NCBI RefSeq assembly: GCF_003112675.1
Contig: NZ_BFAY01000012.1
Span: forward strand, 237,730-301,729
Direction: 5' to 3'
DNA: 64,000 nucleotides
Origin: Leptospira johnsonii
Lineage (GTDB): Bacteria > Spirochaetota > Leptospiria > Leptospirales > Leptospiraceae
Shown: piece by piece, positions 19,890-30,690 of the stretch
How positions within the stretch are numbered: position 1 is the stretch's first letter
Layout of the letters: every line of letters starts with the position of its first letter
The notes under the pieces: generated by a model
Databases searched by the model: none
Told to the model about the DNA's origin: nothing
The model's input: only the letters and a program-made list of their open reading frames with translations
Program-made: the position numbers and the translations under genes

Positions 19890-21665
19890 TTAATCTAGTT
19901 TAAAACCGGTTAATCTTTCAAAACGGTTTCGGAGAGAATATTCTAAAAGTTTTTCTTCCGAAACCAAAAATGCAGATCTTTTTGCTCGAGTGATCGCAGT
20001 ATATAAGATCTCTTTTTTAAATAATTCTAGAGAAACTTCTTCCGCGTTTATATCAGTCGGATCTGGAGGATAAATAATAAAAACGGAATCATATTCTGAA
20101 CCTTGGGATTTATGCACTGTGATCGCAAATGCAGGTTCGTGAGGAGGTAGAGTGTCCAAAGCAAAATCTCGGATCTCTCCGTCTATAAAGAATAACGCTC
20201 TGAGTTCGCTTCCTCCATTCGGAGTTTGGAGTTCCAAAACAAGACCGGTATCCCCGTTATAAACTCCTCTCACTCTATCATTTTTTGTGATGAGTATTGG
20301 CAGTCCTGAAAAATAAGTTTTGGTCCCGATCTGGACCAAATTTCCTTTTTTATGATGGAGAATGAGTTCCGTTAATTCTTTATTGATGTACTCGCTTCCG
20401 AAAATCCCGTTTCGAAGAATAGTTAGTATCTTAAATCGATTTAAGTCCTTGTTTAAATATTCTTTTAATTCCTGAGGAGAATTCGGATTGGGAAGTTTGG
20501 AAAATATAGGCAGAATCTTTTCTTCCGCAGTTCTTTTTAAAAATTCTTTCCATTCTTTTTTATAATCCAATCGTATTTGATAAAATCCGTTTGCGGAATT
20601 TGAGAAAGGCAGATCTGAATGCGTTGCTTTCGGAAGAATCTCTTGGAATTCAGACAGCAGGATATTCTTTTTTACACAAAGTTCGGCTGCTTTGGAGATA
20701 GAAGAGAATTCTTCTTCTTGTCTATGACTTGTTCTCAATTCTATTAGATTTTCAGAATTTAGTTTTTTTAAGGATTTAACTAAGTCGGATAAAACTGCCC
20801 CTGCCTCTACGCTTGGCAATTGGTTCGGGTCTCCTAAGAGTATGAATCTAAATTTTTCGGAACCGAAGGGTAGGGCCTCCATCAATCTGTACATCATATG
20901 CAGATCCACCATGGATACTTCGTCCAAGATGATCACTCGATATGGGAGTGAAAAATTTTTGCCATATTTATAATTTCTTTTTCTAGGATTATATTCTAAA
21001 AGCCTATGCAATGTAGAAGTAGGGATCTCGGAGATGGAATCATCCAATTTGTTCTTTGCACGCAGATTTGAGATCGTGTTCTCCAAAGATTCTTTTAATC
21101 TTTGAGCGGCTCTTCCTGTGGGGGCTGCAAGTCCGATCTGTTTTCGATCGTAGCCGAAACGTAAAAGGCCACGGATCACATTCGCTACTACTGTGGTTTT
21201 TCCGGTGCCCGGTCCGCCAGTAAGAACAAAAAATGGATACTGAAGAGCTTTTTCTAGAGCTTCTTTTTGTTCTCCTTCTCCGCAAAGTATGTATTCTTTA
21301 TTTCCTCTTTTAATCGAGAGGGGATTGGAAGATATAAGTTCTTTTAATACATCCTGGACTTTTTCAGGTTTTGTTGCGGCATCTGTTTTAAGTAAGTTCT
21401 TAAAACCTTCTTCCACCGCAGTTAGCTGGCCAAATATTTTAGAAAAATATAATAGATTATCTCGTTTTTTATATAGTATATCTGAAAAAGGATCTTTTTC
21501 AGAGAATGGGACCGCTAGGTTTCCGGTTTTAGCCGCTTGTATGAGGGAGAGATTCCAAGAGAATAAAACCTCGTACGGAATTCCTCTTGCGAAAGTTGAA
21601 AATTCCTTGGTCAGAAATCCTGCATATTCCTGATCTAATAAAGTTTCGAGGGATTCTTCTTTCAT
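19890..21665 (-). CDS. recD: RecBCD subunit RecD (5'-3' helicase)
   Basis: This 591-residue SF1B helicase is the alpha subunit of exonuclease V. Walker A is LTGGPGTGKTTVVANV (about 149-164), Walker B is VIILDEVSMVD, and the C-terminal motifs AITVHKSQGSEYD and YTAITRAK are intact. Its ATG overlaps the recB stop by four bases, so translation is coupled. RecD supplies the second motor of the double-strand-break end-processing complex. Confidence 0.93.
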   Translation of the reverse strand: MKEESLETLLDQEYAGFLTKEFSTFARGIPYEVLFSWNLSLIQAAKTGNLAVPFSEKDPFSDILYKKRDNLLYFSKIFGQLTAVEEGFKNLLKTDAATKPEKVQDVLKELISSNPLSIKRGNKEYILCGEGEQKEALEKALQYPFFVLTGGPGTGKTTVVANVIRGLLRFGYDRKQIGLAAPTGRAAQRLKESLENTISNLRAKNKLDDSISEIPTSTLHRLLEYNPRKRNYKYGKNFSLPYRVIILDEVSMVDLHMMYRLMEALPFGSEKFRFILLGDPNQLPSVEAGAVLSDLVKSLKKLNSENLIELRTSHRQEEEFSSISKAAELCVKKNILLSEFQEILPKATHSDLPFSNSANGFYQIRLDYKKEWKEFLKRTAEEKILPIFSKLPNPNSPQELKEYLNKDLNRFKILTILRNGIFGSEYINKELTELILHHKKGNLVQIGTKTYFSGLPILITKNDRVRGVYNGDTGLVLELQTPNGGSELRALFFIDGEIRDFALDTLPPHEPAFAITVHKSQGSEYDSVFIIYPPDPTDINAEEVSLELFKKEILYTAITRAKRSAFLVSEEKLLEYSLRNRFERLTGFKLD

Positions 21666-24600
21666 TCTTTTTCCGCCGAAATTCTATTTTTCAGATCCAA
21701 GGTCTCTTTTATTTTTTCTTTGGAAATTTTTACGAATTCCGGATCTAGGTCCTGATAAAAAATCCCGCGTCCGGCCCGGCCTGGATCTGTTCCTCGGAGA
21801 AATACAAAATACATTCCCCCTAAAAGTTTAGGATCGTATTCTTTTCCATATTTGAATTTCAGCCAGTCGTCTAAAACTACAGAATAGATGGCCAACTGCA
21901 AAGAGTAAGATTCTTGTATTTTCTCTTTCAAATGTGCTTCCGAATAAGGATCTTCTCCGAAATTTGAAGAGAGAAGGTTGGACTTCCAATCTAAGATCCA
22001 ATATTTTCCTTCCGAAAGAAATATTAGATCCAAGGTTCCTTTCAGTAAGTCTGAATTCCCGGATTGTTCGGGGATTTTCAAAAAGAAATCCACCTCATGT
22101 TTTCTTTCCAAACTGGAAATTTCAGAAAGTGTGATTTTTTTCTCTGAATGAGATAGAGGAGTTTTGAGCGTATTCCAAAATAATTCGGAAATCCTATTTG
22201 CAAAAGTGTCCAATTGTTCCGAACTATTTCCATATCCGTAAGACTTTAGAATATTCTTATATGACTTTAAGATATTCTCCGGGATCTGTTTTGCGGACTT
22301 TGCGTTTTTATAAAGGTTGAAATCTTCGGTTTCCAGAAGTTGATGTAGCAAATTCCCCATTTTATTGGAAGAGGGGAGTTCTTCTTCTTTGGATTCCTCT
22401 GGTGTTTCATCCGTTTTGAATGATTTTGTCTCGGAAATATGAAATCCTATACCCTCTGAAGTAAAAAACGAATCCAGGGAAGAATAACTTTCTAAGATGA
22501 TTCTTCTTTTTTCAGCCTTGTCCGGCCAAATTTCGACAGAACGTAAAATTTCAGGAACTTCCGCTTTTGTTGGATTGGTAGTTAACCCTGAGATTGTTTT
22601 GTGATCTCTGATCCATTCCTGTTCATATTTTCCTTCTTCGTTTTCCCAAAATCTGGCTACAGAAGAATCTTCTGGAAATTCGGATACTGCCGCCTGAAAA
22701 GATTTTCTAAATAATTCCAAAGGACGTTTCGGATCAGGTTCTGCAAGTAATGGAAAATAAAATTTGTACATTGCCCGAGTTAAGGCCACATAGTACAACC
22801 TTTTGTCTTCGTTGATCGTATTAAAGACTGAAGTTTCTTCTTTATTATTTTCTAAATCTATAATACGTTTTTCACCTTCTCTATACTCCGAAAATTTCTT
22901 TCTTTGTGTTCCCCAACCGGAAAATCCACCGAATAAAAATACGATCGGAAATTCCAAACCTTTGCAGGAATGGATGGTGAAAATTTTGACTCTGTCCTCT
23001 TCAGAATCCTTTTCTAAATAATCTTTTTCATCCTCTTTGGATACCATTTTGGATTCTAAGTAAGTGATGAGTTCTCTTAAAGTTTGGTCCGACTTCGACG
23101 CTTTTTCAGTTAAGAAGAAAAATATCTGTTTGAAGTTTGTGATCTTTCTTTCCCAATCCTGTCTAGATTCGTCCGGAAGCGGAGAAGCTAACCTGCTTTC
23201 CGTTAGAATGGACCCGAATAGACCCGGAAAATCTTTTTTACGAGAGAATTTTCTCCAGGTTTCCAAAAGCCTTTTTTCTCCGGATTCTATGGGATACTCT
23301 TCATAATTTTGCAGATCCTCCGGGCGAACACAGAATAGATCCGATATTAATAATTTGTAAAATGAGTCTCTGCTTCCTTCTTCATTTAAACATTGTAATA
23401 TTTCTCTGACTCGGATCGCTTCAGAAGATCCGAATAGCCCAGTTTGTTTTGGATAAGTATACGGGATCCCTCTTGCCTTGAACTGCCTTTTTAAAAATTC
23501 GGAATCACTTTCCCCTCGGACCAAAACTGAAATATCGGACCAACTCAGTTTATCGGGAGAAGAACTTCCTTCTTTTTTAATATAGATCTCCGACTTTTCG
23601 GAAACCAGATGAAGTATTTCATCCGCTAGAAATTTGGAATATTGGTCCTTTAATCGATCCGCATTACTTTCCTTAGAAAGAGAAAATGCATTTAAAGCGG
23701 CGCGGTTACTTTTGTCGGAATATAAAATCGCCTTTCCTGGAGTTTCAGGAGATTTTACATTCACGTATTCTATTGGCAAAAATCCGGTTTCGCTAATCGG
23801 GAACCATTCTCCCTTTTCACTTCCGAAAAGTGAATTATAGGAGGAGATGAGTTCTGGCAATGATCTACGATTTGTATCCAGCTCCGGATAAACGATAGAA
23901 GAATTTGCAAACTTTCCTCCAGTATCAAATTCTCTTTTTGCTGCCAAGTAAGTGCCTAAGTCCGCACCCCTGAAACCGTAAATGGATTGTTTTGCATCTC
24001 CGATTAGGAAAAGTTTTCCTTCCGATTCGACGCTAGAAGTTTCTAAGAATAATATTCTGAAAATATTATATTGATCCGGGTCGGTATCTTGGAATTCATC
24101 TATAATCCCGAAGCGAAACCGCTTTTTCAATTCTGCAACTAATTCCGGATTTTTTCCCAAGGAATTGGAAAGGCCGAGGATCATATCTCCGTATGTAATT
24201 GAATTTTCCTCTTCCTTGATCTTTACAGAATCTTCTGCAATATCTTCGGCAAGAGAAACCAGGAAAGAAGAAAGAGATGATCCTAACGAGTTTAAATTTA
24301 AGGAAAGTTTTCTGATTTTTTCTCTTTCTAATGTATAAGAAAGGTATCCAGATTCGGAAGTCGCTGTTTTTAGTTCTTCGTCGGAAAGAAGAATCGATTC
24401 TATTCCGAAACTTTCTCCTCTTTTTAGGTCTAGGATCTTTTTGAGAGCAAGTGTGAAAGGAAAAGGTAAAAAAGGATCGGAAGAATCGATAAGCTTTTTC
24501 AGAGAATCTTTGAATTCAATCTGCCGGCTGGAAAGAGCCTTGTACTTATTCGCATTGATCTTTTTTTTAAAAGAATCTTGGATTTCTAAAAATTTAGGAA

Positions 24601-25318
24601 GTATGGATTGGATTTCCAAAAATACATTTCTGATAGAATCGATGTCCGGAAATTTCTGAGGGCGGGGGAGAAATTGGATAGAATCAGGAGAAGAGACCTT
24701 CTTGGCCGCAAGACTGGACACAAAATTTTCCCATGTGGTCCCTTGGAATCCGTCATTATAAAAACGATTCGCTTGAGATAGTACAAAAGGTAAAAGTTCT
24801 TTAGGATATTTTCCTCCAAACTCGCTACGCATCCTTCTATATAATGCTTTCGATACCGCAGAAAATTCTTCCACTAGTTCTGAATTTTCGGAACTACCTG
24901 ATTCTAATGAATATTCTTTTAAGATCTTACGTGCGAATCCATGAATGGTAGAAATATAAGCTTGGTCTAATCGGGATGCCTGGTTTAAAAAATAATCAAG
25001 CTCCTTAGACTCCTCCTCACTAGGAGATTCAAGCTTTTCCAATCTAAGGATCGTATTTTTTAGCTCCGCTCGGATCCTTCCTTTTAGTTCCGAAGCCGCT
25101 TTATCTGTATAAGTAAGTACTAATATAGATTCTATTCCGAATGGAGTTTTATCGGAATGAAGAGATGCTTTAAAAGAATCTTTTAATATTTTCAGGACCA
25201 AAAATACGATTGTATGCGTTTTTCCAGTACCCGCAGAGGCTCCGATAAAACCGTTTTTTGTAATGTCGATCTGATCTGCAAAAGAATTTGTCCCTGTTTC
25301 CAGTTTACTTTTCTGCAT
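21662..25318 (-). CDS. recB: RecBCD subunit RecB (helicase-nuclease)
   Basis: This is a 1218-residue UvrD-like helicase fused to a nuclease domain. Walker A is GASAGTGKTHTIV (about 27-39), motif II is DEFQDTDPDQ, motif VI is YVALTRAMYKF, and the C-terminal nuclease keeps GTLDLIFLSEGKYWILDWKSN-type D...DWK residues. All key motifs are present, so it should be active in recombinational repair and degradation of linear DNA. The start overlaps the recC end by 14 bases. Confidence 0.93.
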   Translation of the reverse strand: MQKSKLETGTNSFADQIDITKNGFIGASAGTGKTHTIVFLVLKILKDSFKASLHSDKTPFGIESILVLTYTDKAASELKGRIRAELKNTILRLEKLESPSEEESKELDYFLNQASRLDQAYISTIHGFARKILKEYSLESGSSENSELVEEFSAVSKALYRRMRSEFGGKYPKELLPFVLSQANRFYNDGFQGTTWENFVSSLAAKKVSSPDSIQFLPRPQKFPDIDSIRNVFLEIQSILPKFLEIQDSFKKKINANKYKALSSRQIEFKDSLKKLIDSSDPFLPFPFTLALKKILDLKRGESFGIESILLSDEELKTATSESGYLSYTLEREKIRKLSLNLNSLGSSLSSFLVSLAEDIAEDSVKIKEEENSITYGDMILGLSNSLGKNPELVAELKKRFRFGIIDEFQDTDPDQYNIFRILFLETSSVESEGKLFLIGDAKQSIYGFRGADLGTYLAAKREFDTGGKFANSSIVYPELDTNRRSLPELISSYNSLFGSEKGEWFPISETGFLPIEYVNVKSPETPGKAILYSDKSNRAALNAFSLSKESNADRLKDQYSKFLADEILHLVSEKSEIYIKKEGSSSPDKLSWSDISVLVRGESDSEFLKRQFKARGIPYTYPKQTGLFGSSEAIRVREILQCLNEEGSRDSFYKLLISDLFCVRPEDLQNYEEYPIESGEKRLLETWRKFSRKKDFPGLFGSILTESRLASPLPDESRQDWERKITNFKQIFFFLTEKASKSDQTLRELITYLESKMVSKEDEKDYLEKDSEEDRVKIFTIHSCKGLEFPIVFLFGGFSGWGTQRKKFSEYREGEKRIIDLENNKEETSVFNTINEDKRLYYVALTRAMYKFYFPLLAEPDPKRPLELFRKSFQAAVSEFPEDSSVARFWENEEGKYEQEWIRDHKTISGLTTNPTKAEVPEILRSVEIWPDKAEKRRIILESYSSLDSFFTSEGIGFHISETKSFKTDETPEESKEEELPSSNKMGNLLHQLLETEDFNLYKNAKSAKQIPENILKSYKNILKSYGYGNSSEQLDTFANRISELFWNTLKTPLSHSEKKITLSEISSLERKHEVDFFLKIPEQSGNSDLLKGTLDLIFLSEGKYWILDWKSNLLSSNFGEDPYSEAHLKEKIQESYSLQLAIYSVVLDDWLKFKYGKEYDPKLLGGMYFVFLRGTDPGRAGRGIFYQDLDPEFVKISKEKIKETLDLKNRISAEKE

Positions 25319-28300
25319 AGAAAACCTTCTCCAGTGGATGATAAAGTTTTAGGCAGAGGTAAAAATCGCTTTCACTTACATAATTTTGAGGATAAGGAAG
25401 AAGTCGGATAATCTCATCCAGATAAATTTCAGGATCATACTGAACGGATTCTTGGGCCCAGGTTTTATATTCGCTAGAAAGTAGATCTAAACTTTTTTTA
25501 TCGCTTAGATCAATTTCAGTTCTATCCGGAAAATCTTCCCAGATACCAGGAGAGATCAAAGAGATGGATTGATCCAAAAATTCTTGTAATAGAGCGGATA
25601 GAAATTTTTTGCGATCTACTTCTCCACCTTCTCTATTCATGTTCAAGATGGTAGGCTTATCTCCGTATCCGAATATTACAATCACCGACCTTGGAGTGTT
25701 TTTGGAAGGAATAAGATCCAGAAGAGATTGGATCAAATACGGTTCGATCAGGTTTTTAAATTTCTTCTTAGAATTTGGGTAAACAAGAACAAGGGCGCCA
25801 TCGCCTTCTTTTTTCAGGAAAACGTCTTCTTTTAAACCGGTGATCTCGATCTTAGATCCATTCGAAATTTCTAATGCAATAGGAGGTAAAGAAAGTAAAT
25901 TCCCTTTTTTAGGTGATACTCCAAAGGTAAATCCGGACAGAATTTCCGCATCCGAGAGTATTTCGGAAACAACCTCCGAAATTTTTGCCACTTTCTCCGA
26001 CTTAGTTACAAATTCCGCGTCTCCATAAACCCCTCTCGGAATATGACCTCTTTTCTCCCAAATAGAAAATAAACCGTTTAAAGAATTTTGGATCTCCTTT
26101 TCGGTCTTTTTCATGGAATAAGACCATAACTCTTTCATGAATTTAAAGTTATCCGCTATCCTAAATGGTTCTTCTATCGCACTTTCGGATTCCGAAATTT
26201 CTTCCGAATACAATCCGAATCTTTTCTGTAAGTGATAAGAAAGTGGAGATTTGGCAAACCGGACCAGATCATTCCAATCTATCGTCTCCGGAATGGGATT
26301 TTCTTTTTTTGCAGAAGGAACTGGCTGAAAATTCCCTAACACTAGTTTGCGATAGTATTCCTTATCTTCCTCTTTTCCATAGAGAAGAGAAGAAGAAAGA
26401 TCGAAACTTTTACGGAACTTCTCCGCAAATTTTACGGATGGGATTTCTCTTTGTGTAAAGTATTCCTTACTATGTTTGTTTAAAGGGATCTTAATCCTAA
26501 CGGAAGTTTCGGGAGCCAATACATTTTCCTTTAACGCTTGTTCCAGTAAAAGTAAGGAGGAGGAAGGAGCAATACTTTCGTCTTTTGTAATATCTTCTGC
26601 AACGAAGGACAGTACCAGGCTTTGTTTGGCGGAAAGGACAGTTTCGTATAATAAAGATTGGTTTAGACCTCTTACATTTATATCTCCTTCTCTGGGAGCT
26701 ATATGTCTGAGATTGAATGCGGAAGTATCATCTGTTCCTGGGAACAAACCTTCTCCTAATCCTAAAATGTATACATGCCGGAAAGGAATAGGACGCATTG
26801 GTTGCAAAGACGATATTGTGATTCCGCCGGTTAGATATTGACCTTTTCGGACTTGGATCTCTCCTCCTGTCTGTTTGAAAAACGCTTCTAGAAACTTAAG
26901 TCTATCCTTGGGACTTTTAGGGTCCCAATTTATGGATTTTAACTCATATAATGAATCTATAATATTTTGCTCCAGCTCTACTTCGATCGGATTAGATGAA
27001 TTAGAAGAAAATAATTCTCTCAGCAGATCCGATAGAGAATCTAAAATTTTTTCTCCAGAGGACTTCGGATCCGAGACGAGGGAGGAAAAATCTTCCAATA
27101 AAAAGGATACACGTTTCCAAATTCCGATCCATGTAGATACGGAAGAACCCGACCCGGAATCGAAAGGGGAGATAGGGAGATCTTCTTCTTCGGCAGATAA
27201 TATATTTCCAGCAGCTAAACGTAAGAACCCTTTTCGAAAAGAGAATGCAAGAGGTTGTTCTTCTGCTAATGAATCGTCTTGGTATAATTCCAAATCTTCT
27301 GAGAATTTTGCCCATTCTTCTACAAATGAAGGTTCTAATTCCCATTTGGCTTGAAAGCATGGGTTCCTAAGCAGTTTGAAAATATCCGCTCTGGATCTTT
27401 CTTTTGAGAGTAACGGAAATAAGGAGAGTATCCCGCCTATATAGGCGCTTGTTTCCGACGCGAGAACATCTCTTATGCTATAAGGTAGGGTCTTTATAGA
27501 ACTACCGGACTTCTCTGTAAGTTTTGCTTGGATCCCGCCTTCAAACACGAACTCTAAGGCCGCTCTATATTCGGAAAGGTCTGAACAGAATATCCCAAAA
27601 TCAGTTAATTTGGTTTCCTTAGATTCGGATAAGAGAGATAGAATATGATGGAATACTGCTTCTACTTCTCTGACTTTTCCCGGCGCTTCTAAGATTTGTA
27701 AACTTTCATCCGGAAGGAAACGAGAAGAAGTTTTGTATTCCGATCGTCCAAGATATTCTTTGAACTCGGACAGAACTGTTTTCGCAACTTTTTCTTTTTT
27801 GGAAGAAGTTGAAAATTCTGCGCCGGAGATTTCCCAGGATTTTTTTAAGGAGCGAAATGAATTTGCCCAGTTTCTACAGATTTGGCTTCTTTCCGTTCCG
27901 GTAACCGGTTCTCCATCAGGCACTCCGAATTGAAAGACTTCTAAATGGATTTCAGGTAGAAGGTTTTGAAAAATAGAAATATATGTACTCGAAAGTTGAG
28001 ACAATGCGAATAGATACACATTCTTTGCGGAATGTTTTTTGGCCTTGGACTCGGAGCCAAGATTTCGCATTGAATATTGAATCAAAGTTTCTTTAGAAGG
28101 ATATGAGTTTGTAAGATAAGAATAGAGTTCTTTCTGAAAGAAAAAAATTTCCGACTGAGTAGCGACTTCTTCCCAGATATCTTCTCCAGGTAATCTTAGA
28201 AGTGAATATTTTTCTCCCAACCAATTTCGGATCCAGTCTTGTCTATGTAGTTCATAGTCCTTGAAATATTTTGCCAAACGTCCGGACAGATCCAAGAGAC

Positions 28301-28697
28301 GAACCGGGTCCGGAGTTTTTCTTCCGGAAGGTAAAAGATAATTTTTGAGGATGGGATACTTTTGGAGAAATTCCTGATCTCCTAGCAAGGTTTCGTAAAT
28401 CTGGAATTTTCTGGATTCTCCCTGGAGGAATGGTCTGGATTTCGGATCTATCTCTGGAGAAAATTTTTCAAGAAGTAGTTCTTCTAAAAATTTCTCCAAG
28501 AACAAAAATCGAATATTGAATACCACTCCGAATCTTTGGACCAGATCCAGGTTCAACCAGGTCTCCATACTCTTGTTCGGGATGATCACTGTGGGAGAAT
28601 ACAATCCATCCTGCCTCGAGATCTCTTCTCTCAAGGATTTGGATAATTCTTCGGACAAATCCGAAAGATCGTCGGAACTATGGACTCGTATGCTCAT
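25305..28697 (-). CDS. recC: RecBCD subunit RecC
   Basis: This is a 1130-residue protein of the usual RecC length. The N-terminus (VHSSDDLSDLSEEL, then PTVIIPNKSMETWLNLDL) and the segment HVYILGLGEGLFPG are characteristic of RecC. RecC is an inactive helicase-nuclease relative that holds the complex together and, in E. coli, recognises Chi. It is first in the recC-recB-recD operon. The ATG at 28697 begins MSIRVHSSD. Confidence 0.92.
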   Translation of the reverse strand: MSIRVHSSDDLSDLSEELSKSLREEISRQDGLYSPTVIIPNKSMETWLNLDLVQRFGVVFNIRFLFLEKFLEELLLEKFSPEIDPKSRPFLQGESRKFQIYETLLGDQEFLQKYPILKNYLLPSGRKTPDPVRLLDLSGRLAKYFKDYELHRQDWIRNWLGEKYSLLRLPGEDIWEEVATQSEIFFFQKELYSYLTNSYPSKETLIQYSMRNLGSESKAKKHSAKNVYLFALSQLSSTYISIFQNLLPEIHLEVFQFGVPDGEPVTGTERSQICRNWANSFRSLKKSWEISGAEFSTSSKKEKVAKTVLSEFKEYLGRSEYKTSSRFLPDESLQILEAPGKVREVEAVFHHILSLLSESKETKLTDFGIFCSDLSEYRAALEFVFEGGIQAKLTEKSGSSIKTLPYSIRDVLASETSAYIGGILSLFPLLSKERSRADIFKLLRNPCFQAKWELEPSFVEEWAKFSEDLELYQDDSLAEEQPLAFSFRKGFLRLAAGNILSAEEEDLPISPFDSGSGSSVSTWIGIWKRVSFLLEDFSSLVSDPKSSGEKILDSLSDLLRELFSSNSSNPIEVELEQNIIDSLYELKSINWDPKSPKDRLKFLEAFFKQTGGEIQVRKGQYLTGGITISSLQPMRPIPFRHVYILGLGEGLFPGTDDTSAFNLRHIAPREGDINVRGLNQSLLYETVLSAKQSLVLSFVAEDITKDESIAPSSSLLLLEQALKENVLAPETSVRIKIPLNKHSKEYFTQREIPSVKFAEKFRKSFDLSSSLLYGKEEDKEYYRKLVLGNFQPVPSAKKENPIPETIDWNDLVRFAKSPLSYHLQKRFGLYSEEISESESAIEEPFRIADNFKFMKELWSYSMKKTEKEIQNSLNGLFSIWEKRGHIPRGVYGDAEFVTKSEKVAKISEVVSEILSDAEILSGFTFGVSPKKGNLLSLPPIALEISNGSKIEITGLKEDVFLKKEGDGALVLVYPNSKKKFKNLIEPYLIQSLLDLIPSKNTPRSVIVIFGYGDKPTILNMNREGGEVDRKKFLSALLQEFLDQSISLISPGIWEDFPDRTEIDLSDKKSLDLLSSEYKTWAQESVQYDPEIYLDEIIRLLPYPQNYVSESDFYLCLKLYHPLEKVFYAEK

Positions 28698-29136
28698 CTT
28701 CGATCGGTTCTACCAGAAATTCCGAAATTACGGACCGGTAAAACAAAGTTTTGGTCCGAGAGGGGAGCTCTTGTAGGCTTACAAATCGCCAATCCAGAGG
28801 ATTTTATTTAATGCGACATAATGTCGATTATCGGAAGTTGGGGTAGTTGGTTCGAAAGTTGGCTAGATGGCCTTGCCGGACCTTTCTCCTATATGCAGAT
28901 CCACACCCGAACTTTCCATTGTATACAATAGATTTCGCAGTATACCGAAGGATTCTTGTTTCAAGTTGTCGAAGTGCCTACAATTCCCTCGGACAAAAAT
29001 TTCCAAACCTCAAAGATCCTGCTACATCGAAAGTTCAGAATCTCCGATCAGAAATTTCTTCCTTTCAAAAAAGTTCGTATACTTAAGATCTTTTTTGTAT
29101 ACAGTCTTCAGAAGTGAGTCGGAATTTCGGACCTCC
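28698..29136. other. Intergenic region between recC and the Cys-rich gene
   Basis: There are 439 bases with no supported gene. Short plus-strand open frames here start without a ribosome-binding site and match nothing. The segment should contain the recCBD promoter on the minus strand. An imperfect palindrome CGACATAATGTCG lies near 28813, and a pair of TATAC-containing repeats near 28920-28943. I cannot assign either to a regulator. Confidence 0.3.
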
Positions 29137-29532
29137 TCATTTGGAAGCGGAGAATAAGGCGGACTTACATTTTTCTCCTAAAAGATTTTTGTTCTCTTGG
29201 AGGCAACGGATAACAGCTGTTTCTCGATTGGAGCAATATTTCTCCCTATCTTCTTTGCAGGCTTCCATTCTTAACCTTGCTTTATCCCTGACTTCTTGTA
29301 ACAATTCTCTGCAGTCTTCGGAAAGATTTTCCTCATTCTTCTTCAAACATGAGAGAACATCTCCCTTAGGACTTTCCTTACAGTACTTTTCTTTATCTAC
29401 ACGGCATTGGTCTGTATGTGAGTGAGTCGGTCCTTCTTCATGAGCGACAACGTGAATATTGAATGATGAAAAAAGGCACAAATACGCCGTAACTACTCCA
29501 ATTCTGCCTTTATTTGAAGTTATGGATAACAT
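29137..29532 (-). CDS. Secreted cysteine-rich repeat (GLG1-like) protein
   Basis: This is a 131-residue exported protein with a hydrophobic N-terminal signal (about 10-28) followed by AHEEGPTHSHTD. Two repeats carry the pattern C-x(3)-D-x-EKYC ... CLxxN...LxxxC, as in the Cys-rich GLG1 family (QCRVDKEKYC and ACKEDREKYC). In bacteria these are small periplasmic or secreted proteins of unknown function. I start at ATG 29532 because GAGG lies 9 bases upstream; an upstream ATG at 29565 adds 11 residues and has only a weak site. Confidence 0.8.
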   Translation of the reverse strand: MLSITSNKGRIGVVTAYLCLFSSFNIHVVAHEEGPTHSHTDQCRVDKEKYCKESPKGDVLSCLKKNEENLSEDCRELLQEVRDKARLRMEACKEDREKYCSNRETAVIRCLQENKNLLGEKCKSALFSASK

Positions 29533-30014
29533 GATGACTAACCTCGCTATAAGACCAGAAACCATTTCTTTCGGTTTCTTTTTTTCTGAAAGATAGAATT
29601 ACTTCTAAAACGAAAAACCGAAGTCTAATAGATGTTGAAAGAAGAAGGAAGACACATTATTATTCGTCGGAACTGAGACAGAAAAACGTAAATGTTCCGT
29701 ACTTCGATTAATAATAGTGAGTCGTTCACAAACTTTCTAACACGCGATGTTTCTGAGGTCATGTTAACTGCTTCCTGTAGTCCTTAGAGGGACAAACTTT
29801 GGAAGAGCATTTGAGTCTCTAAGTTGTTTAGTATACTTTAAAGGAGGTTTTGCGAATCTCTTTTGTATCGCCCGGACCTGATAAAGAAGCTTTTTGTTTT
29901 TTCCTACAGCAATTTGAAAAAGAGTTTCGGTATTGGTCCAGGTAAGGAACACTATCCACCGACTTAAAAATAAAATAACACCTGACGGTGCATAAGAAAT
30001 CGCAAGGCAAGGAT
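29533..30014. other. Intergenic region without a supported gene
   Basis: There are about 480 bases between two divergent genes. Minus-strand frames of about 60 codons inside it look random. AT-rich segments near 29690-29720 could hold promoters for either gene, but no convincing -35/-10 pair was found. Confidence 0.25.
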
Positions 30015-30527
30015 ATGGATTACGAAAAGGAAAAAAAGAAACTCCTCTCTGCGAAAACGCCAGAGCAGTACATTGAATTTTCCATCAAATCAAAACTAGA
30101 AGGACCTAAGAAGTCCAGTATTACCACAGAATGGTTAAATAAATCCGGTTATTCAATAGATGACATAAAATATGCAAGAAATAGGCATCCATTTTGGAGG
30201 GAAAAAAGAAACAAAGGCTCATACGAAAGGAACAGCCGGCGCTTAGAATACCATAACTATTATAAGACGGACGAGAAGATCGTTTGGGACGATGCCAAAC
30301 TTTCCAAGTTTTACGACCTGAATCAGGAAGGAAATGCGGATCATGAGTTGGCGAGACTTTTCAAAACATCCATTCCTGCTGTGAACCATATTCGTAGAAA
30401 GTTCCGTTTTTCTACCATTCTATTAGAACTGGAAAAGAAGAAACCAAACAAAGCTGCGGTTATCAAACTCAGTGCTCATTCAGAGTCAGTACTCAAACGT
30501 TTGATCAAGGAAAAAGGAAAAAAATAA
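30015..30527 (+). CDS. Hypothetical protein with helix-turn-helix-like C-terminus
   Basis: This is a 170-residue basic protein. ATG 30015 is chosen because AAGGCAAGGAT lies immediately upstream; the longer frame from GTG 29988 lacks such a site. The N-terminal half is lysine-rich and helical, and the region HELARLFKTSIPAVNHIRRKF (about 116-136) has the spacing of a helix-turn-helix. DNA binding is therefore possible but unproven. It is followed by a GC-rich hairpin. Confidence 0.65.
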   Translation: MDYEKEKKKLLSAKTPEQYIEFSIKSKLEGPKKSSITTEWLNKSGYSIDDIKYARNRHPFWREKRNKGSYERNSRRLEYHNYYKTDEKIVWDDAKLSKFYDLNQEGNADHELARLFKTSIPAVNHIRRKFRFSTILLELEKKKPNKAAVIKLSAHSESVLKRLIKEKGKK

Positions 30528-30534
30528 TGTCCTA

Positions 30535-30560
30535 GCCCGTCGATCATCCGAAAGACGGGC
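30535..30560 (+). terminator. Hairpin after the HTH-like gene
   Basis: GCCCGTC and GACGGGC form a 7-bp stem with a 12-base loop 7 bases after the stop codon. The following sequence (CTTGTCAAT) has no full U-tract, so termination is likely but not certain. Confidence 0.55.
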
Positions 30561-30690
30561 CTTGTCAATAAATTTCAGGAGAGATTCTCCTAAAAGTCCT
30601 TCCTCAAGACGAATATCTTCCCTATTTTATAGTCTTTTACTATACTTCCATTTCTGGTAAAAAGTTGCGCGTCATCTGCCAGAGAGAATC

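Noticed and set aside
28847..29157. Plus-strand open frames between recC and the Cys-rich gene
   Set aside because: They have no ribosome-binding site, overlap each other in different frames and have a random-looking composition.
29764..30010. Minus-strand short frames upstream of the gene at 30015
   Set aside because: There are two overlapping frames of about 60 codons without start signals or protein-like features.
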